Shown: positions 1-24,392 of the stretch, piece by piece | Position numbering within the stretch: position 1 is the first letter of the stretch | How the letters are laid out: every line of letters starts with the position of its first letter | Source of the DNA: Salarias fasciatus | Lineage: Eukaryota; Chordata; Actinopteri; Blenniiformes; Blenniidae | Assembly (NCBI RefSeq): GCF_902148845.1 | Contig: NC_043754.1 | Coordinates: 18,347,931 to 18,411,930, forward strand | Reading direction: 5' to 3' | DNA length: 64,000 nucleotides | Translations under genes and position numbers: made by a program | The notes under the pieces: generated by a model | Told to the model about the DNA's origin: nothing | The model's database searches: none | The model's input: only the letters and a program-made list of their open reading frames with translations

Positions 1-629
1 ATTGCAGGCATAGTGTACTTATAGAAGGTACACAAACTTGTACATATGTCAGTATTTTGATTGCTCCACAGGAAAAATGTCCAGGTTCTTGACAGCTGTA
101 ATATTTAAACAAACTTCAGCTATTGCTCAGTTTCATTTTTTATTGACATTTTTGTTTTACAATATCAGGAAAGGACAATATGTCTTTAATTCTGGTTTTC
201 TAAGTAAATGAACAAAAACCATTTGCCAAATTAATGGCTTACAGGCCACCATATTGGATTGAAACTCTTAAAAAAATAAATAAAAACCCAAAACACCTGC
301 AATAATGCAGCATTACTGACTTCATAAGCATCATGTAAATTTAATATGTATCACATGGTTCTTTTGAAACCAAACCACTGCAGTAATCATTACCAAAAAA
401 TGTACAAATAAGTTCAGGTAATTACAGAACAATTGGACTTTAACATCGGATCAGTTTTGGCCGTCTTTAGTTTAATCTATTTATGCATGGAAATGATGGG
501 AAGCTTGAGGCAACGGGAGCCCTTGGAACAGAAACTATGTGTAATTCTAGGAAAGAAGTGAAAACCTTCCTACAAGAGTCAAATATATTGCTTACATTCA
601 GTGACGTTGCGGCACAAGTTTCAACCTTG
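1..629 (-). other. birc2 3' UTR and downstream flank
   Basis: AT-rich sequence follows the birc2 stop codon on the minus strand. A minus-strand AATAAA (TTTATT on plus, 139-144) is the best poly(A) signal candidate and would give a 3' UTR of about 0.5 kb. The overlapping reading frames here are shadows of the RING exon. Confidence 0.5.
139..144 (-). terminator. Candidate poly(A) signal of birc2
   Basis: Perfect AATAAA on the minus strand, about 490 nt past the birc2 stop codon, in T-rich sequence. The cleavage site would be expected some 15-25 nt further on, near 115-125. No competing AATAAA lies closer to the stop codon in this strand. Confidence 0.5.
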
Positions 630-4829
<4,200 letters not shown>

Positions 4830-4984
4830 TTTTTTGGGATTTTTGTTAAGTGATTTAAAGTAAAAGAGAAGTCCTGTAAAGGGAGAGGGGTTTGAGAAAA
4901 GCCAAGGTCTTGTTCACTCATACATACACAGTCACACAGAAATAAGACAAATTAAAGAGCTGAAAAAGAGGAAGGTTCTCCCAG

Positions 4985-5407
4985 ATGTAGTCCGTTGAAA
5001 AGACAGTGATTCTTGAAAGATCAAATCGACTTAGAGCGCCTAAACAAAAGCAGGCCTCTTCGTCTTTTCCTGGCTTTTCTCATTATCTTATGCTGATGCT
5101 TCATTTCTGCACCTCCTCTCAAACCGACAGCTCCAGGTCTTCTCTTCACAGCTGAAAATGAGACTTGTTTGCTACGAATACTGTTCAGCTCTGTTTGAAG
5201 CTGCTGTCCTGCGAGTGGCCATCACACAAACTGTTAACACTCACAAGCTCGTCTTCTGATTCTGTTGTGGCTTTAGGTCTGCCTGACCTGTTCCAGTCAG
5301 AGGCGTAACCACTTGGGTGACTTTCGATGTAGACTTACTTGCTTGGCTATTTCTCTGTAGGAAAGACCTACAGTTTTAAGTTTCGCTGTGGACTGTCTCT
5401 CTTCCAT
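4985..5407 (-). mobile_element. Degenerate Tc1-like transposase N-terminal remnant
   Basis: Reading down from 5407 a frame opens MEERQSTAKL and runs into GLSYREIAKQVS, which matches the helix-turn-helix end of Tc1-type transposases. Further on, GRPKATTESEDELVSV (about 5230-5285) matches the linker that follows the DNA-binding domain in this family. Stop codons and frame changes interrupt the rest. It lies inside birc2 intron 1 and lacks clear terminal repeats. Confidence 0.6.
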
Positions 5408-5569
5408 TGTGAATTAATTGCTTTTTTTTTTACTCTAATACTACTCCTGGCATCAGATGGAGATAAATAACTTGTTGCCAGCTGATGTAAAATCAGCCAT
5501 GTAGTAATTATCCAATAAATTATTTAGGAATTATTTTATTTATTTGTTAACGAGCCCTATGAGAGATAA

Positions 5570-5602
5570 ACAGGTACATACATACATACATACACACATA
5601 CA
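5570..5602. repeat. (CATA)n microsatellite
   Basis: Repeated CATA units lie just left of the Tc1-like element, possibly where it landed. Confidence 0.8.
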
Positions 5603-5614
5603 GACCAAGGAATA

Positions 5615-6709
5615 CAGTGGGGCAAAATGGTATTTAGCAAGCCACCGATTGTAAGTTCTCCACTTTAAATGATGACAGAGGTCTGTAATTTTCATAGACA
5701 GAATGGAAAAAAAAAAAAATCAGGAAATCATATTGTAGGATTTTTGAAGAGTTTGTAAATTTTGGTGGAAAATAAGTATTTGGTTCAAGTTCAGCTTAAT
5801 ACTTTGTTATTAATGACATTGGTCAAACGTTTACTGTGGGTCTTCCCCAGGTTTCACACACCGTTGCTGGTATTTTGGGTCATTCCTCCATGCAGATCTC
5901 CTCTAGAGCAGTGATGTTTTGGGGCTGTCGCTGGGCAACACGGACTTTCAACTCCCTCCGCAGATTTTCTATGGGGTTGAGGTCTGGGGACTGGCTTGGC
6001 CACTCCAGGACTTCGAAATGCTTCTTACAGAGCCACTCCTGTGTTGCCAGGGCGGTGTGTTTGGAATTACTCTCCAGCTGGAAGGCCCAGCCACATTCCA
6101 TCCTGAGGTTTTGGCTCAAAATGTTACTAAACATGGCCAAATTAATGCTTTCCTTAGCACAGATCAGTTGTCCTGTCCCTTTTGCAGAAAAAGAGCCCCA
6201 AAGCATGATGTTTCCACCCCCATGCTTCACAGTAGGTATGGTGTTTGGGACATAACTTTTGTTACTATGGTCCCAGCTCTCTGCAGGTCATTCAGTAGGT
6301 GTAGTTGAGGGGCTTTTGCTCACTGTTGTCATGATAATTTTGACTCCACAAGGTGAGATCTTGTGTGGAGTCTCAGATCGAGGGACATTATCAATGGTCC
6401 TGTATGCCTTCCATTTTCTAATAATTGCTCCCACATTTTAATTTATTCACACCAAGCTTCTTGCTATTTTCAAGGCAAGCTATAGTAGATTCACTCCTCC
6501 GAGCCTGGTGCAGGTCTTAATTTTATTCTTGATCATTTACAAATAAATTCTTTAAAAATCCTAAAATGATTTCCTGGATTTTTTTCCCCCACATTCGGTC
6601 TCTCACAGTACAAAGTGCGCCATTGATGAAAATTACAGATCTCTGTCATCATTTTAAATGAGAAAACTTGCACAATTGGTGACTGATAAAACACATTTTT
6701 GCCCCACTG
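5615..6709 (-). mobile_element. Tc1-like DNA transposon, internally shortened
   Basis: About 1,095 bp with inverted ends of some 80 bp starting CAGTGGGGCAAAA (5615 on plus, 6709 on minus). A TA precedes the left end. The minus strand at 5880-6230 encodes the C-terminal half of a Tc1 transposase: [20 protein letters not shown], then the SPDLNPIEN block carrying the last acidic residue. The usual DNDPKHT block reads ESNSKHT, so a catalytic aspartate is lost. The N-terminal half is missing, which fits an internally deleted, inactive copy. The same end sequence reappears at 63963. It sits in birc2 intron 1. Confidence 0.85.
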
Positions 6710-8250
6710 TTTGTCTTCTCAAACCCCTCCCCCCACTGTGGACATCCCTTTTTAAGGTGTCTTAAGCCACCATATTTGAATATTAAAATCTCTATTAAAA
6801 AAAAAAAAAAGTTTAAAGTAAAGTAGTTAACGTCTCTGTGCAGTTGGTAAACCTGCAGAGAAAACAAAACATAAGACAATTACATGTTGACCATACATGT
6901 GAATATGGAAATTGTACAAACAGTGCTTAAGAAAAATCAAATTGAGTTGGGGGATGCCAAAAGGACGATAACACAGCAGACAAACGCAAAGAATCACTAC
7001 AGAGAAACAGAATAACTTAAAAGAGAAGTAAAAGGTCCAAGGAAATACAATACATCAATCAACACAAAAAGTAAGCAAAGAAGGATGGACATTAAACAAA
7101 TACATTAAGAAGGAATTTCTCTTGCATAAAATGAGGCTTTGACCTTTGGCTGTCATATGTTTGATCAGAATTATTATTGCTCTTGCCAAAAAGGCCCAGA
7201 TTACAAAATTATGGATATGCAACAAATGAAATCCAAAGAAAGGTTTTTGAAAGATGATGCCAGTTTTACATTTTCTGTCATCACACCAGGGCTGAGTCTA
7301 TTGTTTGCAGAAACACGAAGAACACCACAGCACAGCCAGCACTGTACCTTAACTGAGTGGTGATTAAAACTCAGGTGTTTGGAAATATTTAACAACATCC
7401 TCTGCTCTACTTCACAACATTTTTCCGGTGGGTACTTTCCTGACCTTACAGCTAGCTACATTATCAGCAATCATCTACCAGCTTGTGATCACACCTGCTA
7501 ACCAATCGTTTGCCATATTGTATTTCGGGGCAGTGGCATACATTTAGACGGATCTACATAGTTTAGTTCATTAAACACCCAGTTGGACACCAACCTCCGA
7601 GCGATACAAGCTTTTATATTTTTTCGCAGCCTGGAAATGGCAATTGTTAGCGTGCTAGCATCTGCTAATGCTAACGGCAGCGCGTTACTCAACTATGTAG
7701 CTCATTAAACTGCACAGCCGTAGTGGGAAAGCAAGAATAAAATCTCCAACCGTGAGTCACACAGTCAAATGGAAGACAGAGAACATTAGACCACAGTGAT
7801 CTTTTCAGCTGTCTGTGACACACTCACCCCTCTGTCGTATCACAACACTTCGAGTGCGTCCGGAAAGTCCCGAAGCTTCTCGGCACAGCCACGCCTCTCT
7901 CTGCTGAGGGAGAAACGAAAAGGGAACAAAAAAAATGAAGTGTGGAGAAATTCCCGAGAAAACTCATTCTTCTCATCATCAAATCCGTAAACGCTCAAAC
8001 ATTTTCTGGATTTATAACAGCTGACAATGTTTTTTTTTTTATATTAAGCAAAATTAACCTGCAAAAGTCTGCCAACCTTTTACCTGCAAATAAAAAACGT
8101 CCGAAGGACAATAAATAAAATGTAACACAACACTATTATCATAACCTGTAGCATCACAGGGAACTATAATGGACTATACAGACAAAGCAATCACGCTGTT
8201 ATTTACGTTTATATTATAAAAAAAATGAAAAAAATAAAGGACAAACTTAC
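6710..8250. other. Rest of birc2 intron 1, no gene seen
   Basis: AT-rich intron sequence. No reading frame has coding character or splice-flanked exons. The kB site at 7862-7871 is the only feature I can name. Confidence 0.6.
7862..7871 (-). promoter_or_regulatory. Canonical NF-kB site in birc2 intron 1
   Basis: The minus strand reads GGGACTTTCC, the classical immunoglobulin-kappa/HIV-type kB decamer. A near-match, GGGAATTTCT, follows on the same strand at 7946-7955. Both fall about 400-500 bp downstream of the inferred start of transcription. Confidence 0.45.
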
Positions 8251-8335
8251 GAAGTTGGTTTGTTGAGTACAAGTCAGACGCTCATAGTGTCAGTGAAGGC
8301 ATCATGAGAATGCCGCACGCGGCGCCTCCTCTCCG
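8251..8335 (-). other. birc2: Probable non-coding first exon of birc2
   Basis: A strong minus-strand splice donor (GTAAGTTTGT, reading down from 8250) ends an exon at 8251. The ATG exon has a clean acceptor at 4874 after a pyrimidine tract, so the exon of 4736-4873 has a 44-nt leader and must be spliced from upstream. The 5' limit is a guess set by the promoter-like motifs just beyond 8340. Confidence 0.5.
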
Positions 8336-8339
8336 CCTC

Positions 8340-8374
8340 GGAACTTTCCAATGCACGTATGACGTATGACGTCA
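8340..8374 (-). promoter_or_regulatory. Putative birc2 core promoter with kB-like site and CRE
   Basis: GGAACTTTCC at 8340-8349 fits the loose NF-kB consensus. A perfect CRE palindrome, TGACGTCA, lies at 8367-8374, flanked by further TGACG half sites. Both lie just upstream of the inferred first exon. Human cIAP2 (BIRC3) is a known NF-kB target, so a kB site here is plausible. Function is inferred, not shown. Confidence 0.45.
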
Positions 8375-9705
8375 TGACGTGTGCTGGCTAAACAAAAATT
8401 TTCCCCTTCACGAAAAATACCCAGTTTTTTTTTTATTAGCCAGCCCAAAACTTTTTTAAAGGTTCTGACTTGGTAGAATAGGTAGAGCAATGACAATTAC
8501 ATGTTCTGAGTTTTCCTTATTGTATCAATGAATGAATTGCATTTTTCAATTTGTTTCATTTATTGTCAGAAATGTTTTTTTTTCTGATTGATTCCACAGT
8601 AGGACAATTACATTTTCAAGAGAAATATACATGTTTGGTGGTTATGGTGTGCTTGCCATCCTCTGAAGTTGACCAAAAAGTTGTTTAGTTATTTAATAAA
8701 GCAATTTCAATCCAATCTGAAAATTTATGAGAAAATATTGTTCAAACAAAATCATTGAGCATTTTTTTTCTGTGACTGTATATTTTCTCTTTTAACGCAT
8801 AGAAACCGTGTCTGAATAAGACAAGAACCTAAGCTAATGACACAACTTGATATGATTTAAAATTAAAGGGTGAACAATGCCTTAAATAAGTTGTACACTA
8901 AAAACCAGGAGACAGTGCCTTACACAACTTTTAAAAGTTTAATAAAACAGGAACTCCTTAAAATGATTACAATAAAAATGTATATAAATCACATGCATAA
9001 AAAGGTACAAAACAAGTCTGATTGACTCCAAACTCTCTGTAAATAGGATAATAAATGTCAATACATGTAACATACATAGCAAGTGTCATGCATGCTAAGA
9101 TAAATAATAGGCTAGGTAGTGTGTTGCATTATGTGTGAGCGGGAAGTTGCTCGGCAAGTTGTTTGGTTCTTTAATTCAGGAAAGCTTCCAAAAGGGGTTC
9201 TTGGCTCTGCATTTGCGGGATGTAGTAAATGTTTACCTCTTCATACTGTATCGATAACAAAAAGGAAGCTGGTTAGAAGAAACGCTCTCGTCAATAATGA
9301 AACAGCTTCAAAATCAGATAAAATGTTAACACACTGCAGAAACAACCTAGCAGATAAAAACAGATTATATACTCATATAGTTTTACCAAACAAGTTTAAA
9401 GAGCTCCCCGTATGGAGGTGCCACACTTGGTAAGATGCTCAACAGGATCTTTGCCTCGCCGTTTGCTGCGCCTCTCTGAACGGGCCTGAAATCCATTTAA
9501 AACACACAACATTTCCCCCCGCATTCACTTACAGAAATACACTGCAGATTAGTGGCCATCTAACACTATAAGCAGTGACAAGCATTGCATTTCAGGAAAG
9601 GCTTTGCAAATGTGGATACATTTTTTTAGTCCCACTTCTCACATCAAATACACCAGCGTCTACTGGAAACCAAAAACCTTCTGATGACATTCAAATTGCC
9701 ACCCC

Positions 9706-9710
<5 letters not shown>

Positions 9711-9751
<41 letters not shown>
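9711..9751. repeat. Homopolymer A run
   Basis: Forty-one consecutive A bases on the plus strand. It may be an old retroposon tail or simple expansion, and it is prone to sequencing error. Confidence 0.8.
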
Positions 9752-9753
<2 letters not shown>

Positions 9754-9876
9754 AAATATTGCATAAATGTATTCTAGGGGAGGTGTTCTCACAGTACGGG
9801 AGGATGAACCAAAGCTTGAAGAACCTAAGTAGTAATTTCTGGTTTAATACTGCACTTCACAATGTTTTTCACATTG

Positions 9877-10045
9877 TCAAACTGAATCCCTCAAGGGCCG
9901 GCACCCGGCCTGTTTTATGTTTCTCTGCTTCAGCACACCTGAATCTCATGTCAAGCTTGTAAAAAAAAAGCCCAATCAGGAGCCTCTCACTGGGAGAAAG
10001 TGGAAACATGCAGGGTGCCAGTCCTCGAGGACTGCAGTTCAACAC
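9877..10045. mobile_element. Short palindromic MITE-like element
   Basis: The two ends are imperfect inverted copies: the left reads CAAGGGCCGGCACCC, and the right, on the opposite strand, reads CGAGGACTGGCACCC. Each is followed by a stretch like TGTTTCTCTGC. This looks like the common fish MITE whose ends carry 'cag/tcctcgagg' blocks. A related piece occurs at about 58270-58310. Confidence 0.5.
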
Positions 10046-11914
10046 GTGTGGGATTGTAACAGCTGCTGGGATCCAAAGGCAATAAAATGTATTACTTGAA
10101 AAATAATTGTTTTAGAACAGATTTTAAATAAATGACTGTTGCATTGAACAGTTCGGATTTTTTTTTCAACAGCAACTCATCTTTAATGCATTTCATCAGT
10201 GAAAGTCAGATAAAGAAACCAGAGTTCCTCTCAGACGTCAGGCTATAAAGTCTGAATCGATACTGCAACTCACTGTGTTTGTGTCCTAAAAGCTAAAACT
10301 ATAACAACAAAACACCTCCTTCAAGTGAACATCAGATTAGTGTCTCTGGGGAAAATCATGTGATTATGATGCAAAATGTATAAACACTTTACAATCAAGT
10401 CTCAGAACAGATGCGCGTGCGAGGCAGTGAGTTTCAGACTCTACTGCCTGGTTCTAGAGACACCCACATGTCTAAAGTGACGACAAAAGAAACAATTCCT
10501 ACTGCGCTCACTTAAAAACCGTCAGGAAAAGTAAGAAATGCACACGATTTACAGGAGAGGGGATAAAACATGTCTGAGGATTACAGTTTGTTCATATTTT
10601 CATTTCATATTGCATATATTTTCAGAAAGCAAAACACTACGATGCCACTGAATGAATAAATGTTATTGTTCTTTGAAAAGAAAAGTTTTAGGAAAGTATC
10701 AAAAACAGACAAAAATAATTTGTTCTCAACAATTAAGGACACAATCTAAATAATTGAATATTTTTCATTCATATTTCCAGTTCATACTTAATGGTGGTGT
10801 GGACAAAAATCATTTGCCAGGAAATGCAAATTAAAAACAATAAAAAGGTAACAATTGGCATTCACATCACATTAATAACAGAAGCTTAAGGAACCGTTTT
10901 CCCCCTCTTCTAATGCTGCTGCAGTGTTTCCTGCACAACATTCTTTTAAATGATTGAAGAATCCACTGTGCTGGGGGGAATCTTTATATACTCCTTTGTG
11001 TGGGAAAAAAAAGAGCCTTGAAAAAGACTATAATATTGGCTTAGCTTTAAAAAAAAGTTAGTGTTTTACAAAGGCATTAATTTTTAAAATGATGTTATAA
11101 AACTAAGGGATTCTGATTAAGCCCTTTAAATATTGCATTTTTGGAGAGCTGTGCATTTTTTACTCAGAAGGTTTGGGAGCGAACGACTCTTGCATCACTG
11201 TGCTGTTTCACCACAAGGGCGCGCCCTTTCCTGTTTTAGTGTTTTGGTGCAGCAGGAGCGATGGGGAAAGGTTTTAGTGTTCTTTCAGCAGACATTTGGT
11301 TTTTGCAACAACTTCATTCTTCTCTTTCTTCTGAACTTGGTTTTTCACATTGCATGCATGCACATCACTTCAAAGTAACACCACTGAAAGCAGCTGTTTT
11401 CCTGCAACTCATATCTGAGCGTAACTGGGGTTATTTATCTTTTTTTTTCCACCCCAGACTTGAATCTTACTCCGTTTCTGACTCTTCAGAATCAAATGCT
11501 TGCTGCATACCAGTTCTTTGCGGGAAAAAACAAAGAAATCTGTGCTCTAAAATTAGCTGTGATACACTTAATGAGGAACATGCAGAGAATCATCTGAGGT
11601 TACAGGGAGTGCTGAAAACTGTGGATGCTCCGCAGCAGATCTCTGTAAAACCAGGTCCAGAAAAAGAGGGAAAACACCAGCAGCTTACCACCTTCTTTGA
11701 AAGTCAGGTTTTTCATTCCTCGGGGGTGTGAGTAGTGTTAAGTATCCATTGCAAAAAAAAAAAAAAAAAAAAAAAGAAAAAAAGTAGCATATAGTCTCTG
11801 CAAGTTTTTTTTTTCTTTTCTGTACCACTTTTGAAGCCCAAATCCTCGAGAATCTTCAGTCCGGTTTTGAAAATTGCAAGGCCAAACCACATTTGACCAC
11901 TGGGCTGTGTGTGT

Positions 11915-17305
<5,391 letters not shown>

Positions 17306-20300
17306 GGCGTCCCGAGTTCGGTGTCGAAACTAATCTTGTCTGGTGAAGAGAGGAAAAAAAAAAAAAAAAGAAAAGAAAAAGAAAAGAGAAAAAGTTCCGA
17401 GAACGGTAAACAAAGTGGGAATAAACGCGGTGCGCGTGAGGCCAGATGCAGTTCTGATCGGATTTGTTTACACTTTTTGCCCTCCAACCACCCCCACCCC
17501 CCTCCCACCGCTTTTGAACTTTTTTTTTTTTTTTTTTTTTCTGTGCGTGCCGTTGTCTGACTTTTTCCCAGCTTTAATATCTCGGAAGTCAGTCGGGCGT
17601 TTTAAAGAACACCCGATCGCCGCGCGAAGGAAAAACAAAATCGAAGGAGTTGCAAATCAAAGCAACGGATCCGTGTTAAAATTAAATCTCCGCAGAGTAC
17701 AACATGCCTCCCACATACCTTCAAGCAGCCAGACCGTTCACCCCCTCTCCCTCTCTCTCTCTCTGTAGTCCTGCAGGGAGAAAAAAGTTGGAGAAATCAC
17801 AGCCGGGAGAAAAAAAAAAAACCAAAACAAAACGCAGTGATCCTGGTCCCGGCGTCCGATGCAAACTCTCATCTAAAAGACTCCGGGAGTGTAAAAACGC
17901 GCACATATGTGAAAGCGAGGCCAGCGGAGCGGCTTGAGCGAGACCTCCAAACTTTTTTCTCATCCAGCAGCAGCGCTCAGTCCAGATTCATGTGATAGTG
18001 TGGAGGGGCGGGGTTGCGGGGTTTAAAGCTGCCGCAGTTGCAGAGCAAATAATCCACTCTTTGGTCAGACGGGACAACTTTTCTTTTTCTTTTTTTTTTC
18101 CTAATGCAAAACTTGAGAAAAATCCTGTGCTGACTGTTTATTTATTCAAATACATGATGGGAATGATTGATCATGTGGTGAAGAAGTGCAACTCTGTCTG
18201 TGCAGTTTTCAGTTTGAGAGGAAAGTGTCTGATCATTTCCAATCACAGGAGAAACGACTGATCCTGATGGTTAACTCATTTTTCTGTATTTTTTTTTTCT
18301 TTTTTTGGTTGGGGGGGAGGCTGGGAGTTGGGGAGGGGAAATTGGGAAGTTGCACTGAGAAAACATCCGCCCCTGATGAGGCCTGTTTGTCCCGTGCAGC
18401 CGGGCGCACACCACTGTCCCGCCCTCTGGCGGAAAACACGCGCACGCCGAGCCCGAGCTCAGCTGGCCTGCAGCCTGCATTCAAGAAAAAATGTCTAACT
18501 GGACTGGAGCTCTGCATCCACACAGTCATTCACTTGTTTCAGCCTTGTAGCTTCACATGTAGTCACGGTAAACTGACAAACAGTAAGTGACCAGCTTCTC
18601 CCATGGAGAAACAGTCGCTTATGAGATTAGTATTTTCTTTGAAAGGTCACTGATTTTTATGACATTTCATAAGAAATCGATGGACTCTGAAACTAATATG
18701 TGGTCTCTCGGAGATCTGGCATCGCTCCTGATGGAGACAGTTCAGACAGGCTGCTGCGGGGGGTCACCGGTGACTTTCCCTGCACTCCTCCCGACCCTGG
18801 AGGTGTACAAGTTCTGACGAGAAGGAAGTACAAAGAAAAGTAACTTTTCTGCCATTGTCAAAGCCTGTTCTTTTCCCGTGTGATTGCAGACCTCACAGTG
18901 ATGAAAGACCAAACAGCACCAGAAGATGTGATGAGATCCTGTGGGAGCCAAATCTTCCTGAGGAAGCACATCCTCTGCAGAATTGGTGGGTGGTTTCTCA
19001 TTTTAGATTCGGACCTGGAACCAGGAGTTTTGGACTAAACGGTGGATGATGCTCCTGAAGCTAAGCTGTCATCTCCAGAGTCAATATGGTTTGAGCTGTG
19101 CCAGATGAACCACCTCTCGGGTCTCAGTGTGCAAACACATCTTTGAATTTGTCTGAGTCTTTTATTGAGATCCTCGTCCAGTTTCTATTCCTGAAGCGTC
19201 CTTCAGAGTGAGCCATGGCAGTTGTCTTCGCAGACACGTCTCCTTCAAGCGGGAGCGCTCACGTCCTCACAGAAGCTGACATTCAGCTCTTCCAGGTCAG
19301 TGTCAGACAGTTTATACTTATACAGTCGGAGAAACTCTTAAAACGGGAGGTCAAGTTTCTGGACTTAAGCCAAGCGGGCTAAATGGAATAAACTGTGTGT
19401 TACAGGGGTTAAAAGAGGGACAATTTCTATGAATTATGTTCTCAGAATATAACTGGAAAAAGTTCATTTTTAGTACCCATCTCTCACTCAGCGAATCTTT
19501 CTAAAGTGCTCCTTTTCAACGGTTTCCACTCACTGAAATCAGTCAGCAACACAATGTGCCGTATGAATTTGTTAGAGTGTGACTGATTAAGTGCTGCGAC
19601 TGCTTCCTATCTGAGGGAGTTGCATAAGATGAGGGTGAAGAAAAGGTCAGCAGACACTTTTCAGCTGCTCTGGAACCTTCAGTCTCTAAGATGTTGAACC
19701 TTTGGGGGACAGTATAACCTTAGTCACCTTATTTCAAAGTACACTCCTCAAATAACACATGATATATAACCTCAGCTGTTTTTGGAGAAAAGCAATCTTT
19801 ATCATCACTCAGGCATCATTTGTTTAAGTTATTGTTCTGGCTCACAGCTAACCTCTCAGGAGTTCAGCAGTTTGCAGTAAAACAACATCAGTGGGGTCAT
19901 TTTTAAACCCGTTGTTTATTTTCTTGTGGTGGCTGTATGCAGTGTGTGTGTCTTTCTAGTTACTTTATGTGTTTTCATGGTTGATTATTTCACATTACAC
20001 GCAGACGCAGTACACCATCATACACATTTTCATATATTCGGTCCTATCAGTGTTGATGAGAAATTACATAAGACTATTTTTGTTTCTCCGCAAGACCTGA
20101 ATTTGGGTTGACATAAAGTCACTGAGAAGCTCACAGGTATGTTTTCACTGGAAAGTCATTTGAGTTCCCAACTTTTGTAGTTTTACTGTATATAACAATA
20201 TTATATCATTTAATTTATTTATGCATGTTCTGCAGTTTACAGGACAAAATTGATGTTACACTGTATGAATGTAATGTAATGCACGTAACTGTACTTTAGA

Positions 20301-21786
20301 TGGCAGTATCTCACCTCAACACCTGGAACGAACCTAATTCGTTTAGCATCACATTTTGAAAAAAAGAAAGAAAGAAAAAAGAAAAAGAAAACAAATGGAA
20401 GAGAGTCAAAACTTAACCAATAGATGTCATTATTTCTGTGGTCTTTTCTTTTCCCTGGTCTGGAGTGTGTTCATAAAAGGCTACAAACACTGAGAGATTA
20501 CACTTAAAATTAAACATATAGTTTTAGACTGATGAATATTATGCAATTTTTGGTATTCAAGAAAATACAAAATACAAATCCAACATATGCATTTGACATT
20601 TTCCGGAACAGCAGGTGAATTTTAATCAGTGTGAGCATAAAACCAATCCTCATACATTTTCACACAAATCCTTTTCCTATAAGACGTAGGATTTAGGAAA
20701 CTGTTTACTTTCAGGACACTGGATATTACTATTGGTTTTACGCAAAGATGACCTGTGGTTTGGATCCTTTTAATGACCAATATTAATCTTAATGCCTTAA
20801 TCTTCTCAAACAGTGTTTAATGTGTGATACTGTTGATGAAGATGATTAACTGCGCAGCCTTGTCATTCACATGCACAGCCTGTTTTATGACAGTGTATAA
20901 CATGGGACAGATGTGGGGGCCCTGAGGCTGCAGCAGCTTTTCACATTCCTCCCGCTGACCACGGCTGTAAACTCACACAGGTTGAGAACAACAGCAGATC
21001 TTTTCTTTGGCACTCACAAAAAAAAAAAAGAAAAAAAAAGTTTTCCAAGAAAGCGACACGCTAGCCGGCTCCAGCTGGACCCTGAGTCAAATTCACTGCT
21101 GCTTTTCACCTTGTCCACTGGTTAAATGCTCAGTTAAACCGGAGTAATTGGTCTGACCCTCCGGGAGGCTGTTTTCAGAGGTATGAATCAGTGGTCAGAG
21201 AGAAAGAGGAGAGGGGAGTCACTGGTGGAAATATGAGCAGGAGGAGGGAAGACTCCCTGTTTTCGCTGCACCATACCTCCATCTGCAGCTGGCACGCAAA
21301 GACACAAGCTGAGGGAAAGTGTTTCAAGCTTCTCATTTCCATTTCCACATCTGTTTCTCCTGCTGGTGGCAAGATTTTTAGCCCAGTAAAACAACAATCT
21401 CTGCTAATAGACACACCGACAGGGAGGGTAATAACTCTTTACCACAAACCCAGAATCAGCACATTCACCCACTTGTCTGCAGTCGATAGCTCACTGATCT
21501 GATGCTGCATGGGAATTTACAAGGAAAAGTAGGAGTGACTGTAAGAGGTGGGGGGGGGGACAGGAAGCAATCAAAAGAAGTGTGGAGAAAGTGAAATCTG
21601 ACAACTGAAAGGAAGAAATTAACTATATGGTATATGAGGAGTCTTGGAGGGTAAAAAGGTAGGAGAAAAAGTGCAGACTTCATGGAAAAATAAAGGGTAC
21701 ATGAAGGAGTGTCTGCCGGTGACGGAGCAGCCCAGGTTCAGCCCCTTCACTCCGAGAGGAAATAATTACAGTCAGTCAGCACTGAC
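17306..21786. other. yap1-angptl5 divergent spacer
   Basis: The left edge (17306-17960) is CpG-containing, with several homopolymer runs, and probably holds the yap1 5' UTR and promoter. I see no clear TATA box. The rest is AT-rich with no recognised gene. An orphan candidate exon at 19215-19295 is listed separately. CEP126 and CFAP300, which lie here in mammals, were not found. Confidence 0.55.
19215..19295 (+). other. Orphan candidate 5' coding exon
   Basis: An ATG in a good start context (GCCATGG) opens 27 codons beginning MAVVFADTSPSSGS and ending LTEADIQLFQ, directly followed by a donor GTCAGT at codon phase 0. I could not find a matching downstream exon before angptl5 and do not recognise the peptide. 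Chance is a real alternative. Confidence 0.15.
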
Positions 21787-24343
<2,557 letters not shown>

Positions 24344-24386
24344 AATGGAGTGCTTCCTGGTGCAACTGAGAGTTTCAAAAAAATAG

Positions 24387-24392
24387 AATAAA
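24387..24392 (+). terminator. Poly(A) signal of angptl5
   Basis: Perfect AATAAA 44 bp past the stop codon, implying a very short 3' UTR. Confidence 0.6.

Larger units (their letters stand above)
8380..11914. other. birc2-yap1 spacer with probable long yap1 3' UTR
   Basis: No protein-coding exon recognised on either strand. The right part, adjoining the yap1 stop at 11915, is expected to be yap1 3' UTR, which is several kb long in other vertebrates. Minus-strand ATTAAA-type signals occur near 10172 and 8938, but I could not settle the end. A MITE (about 9877-10045) and a 41-base A run (9711-9751) lie inside. Confidence 0.5.

Noticed and set aside
5836-6308. Plus-strand frames of 139 and 129 codons
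   Set aside because: They are antisense shadows of the Tc1-like transposase read on the minus strand at 5880-6230.
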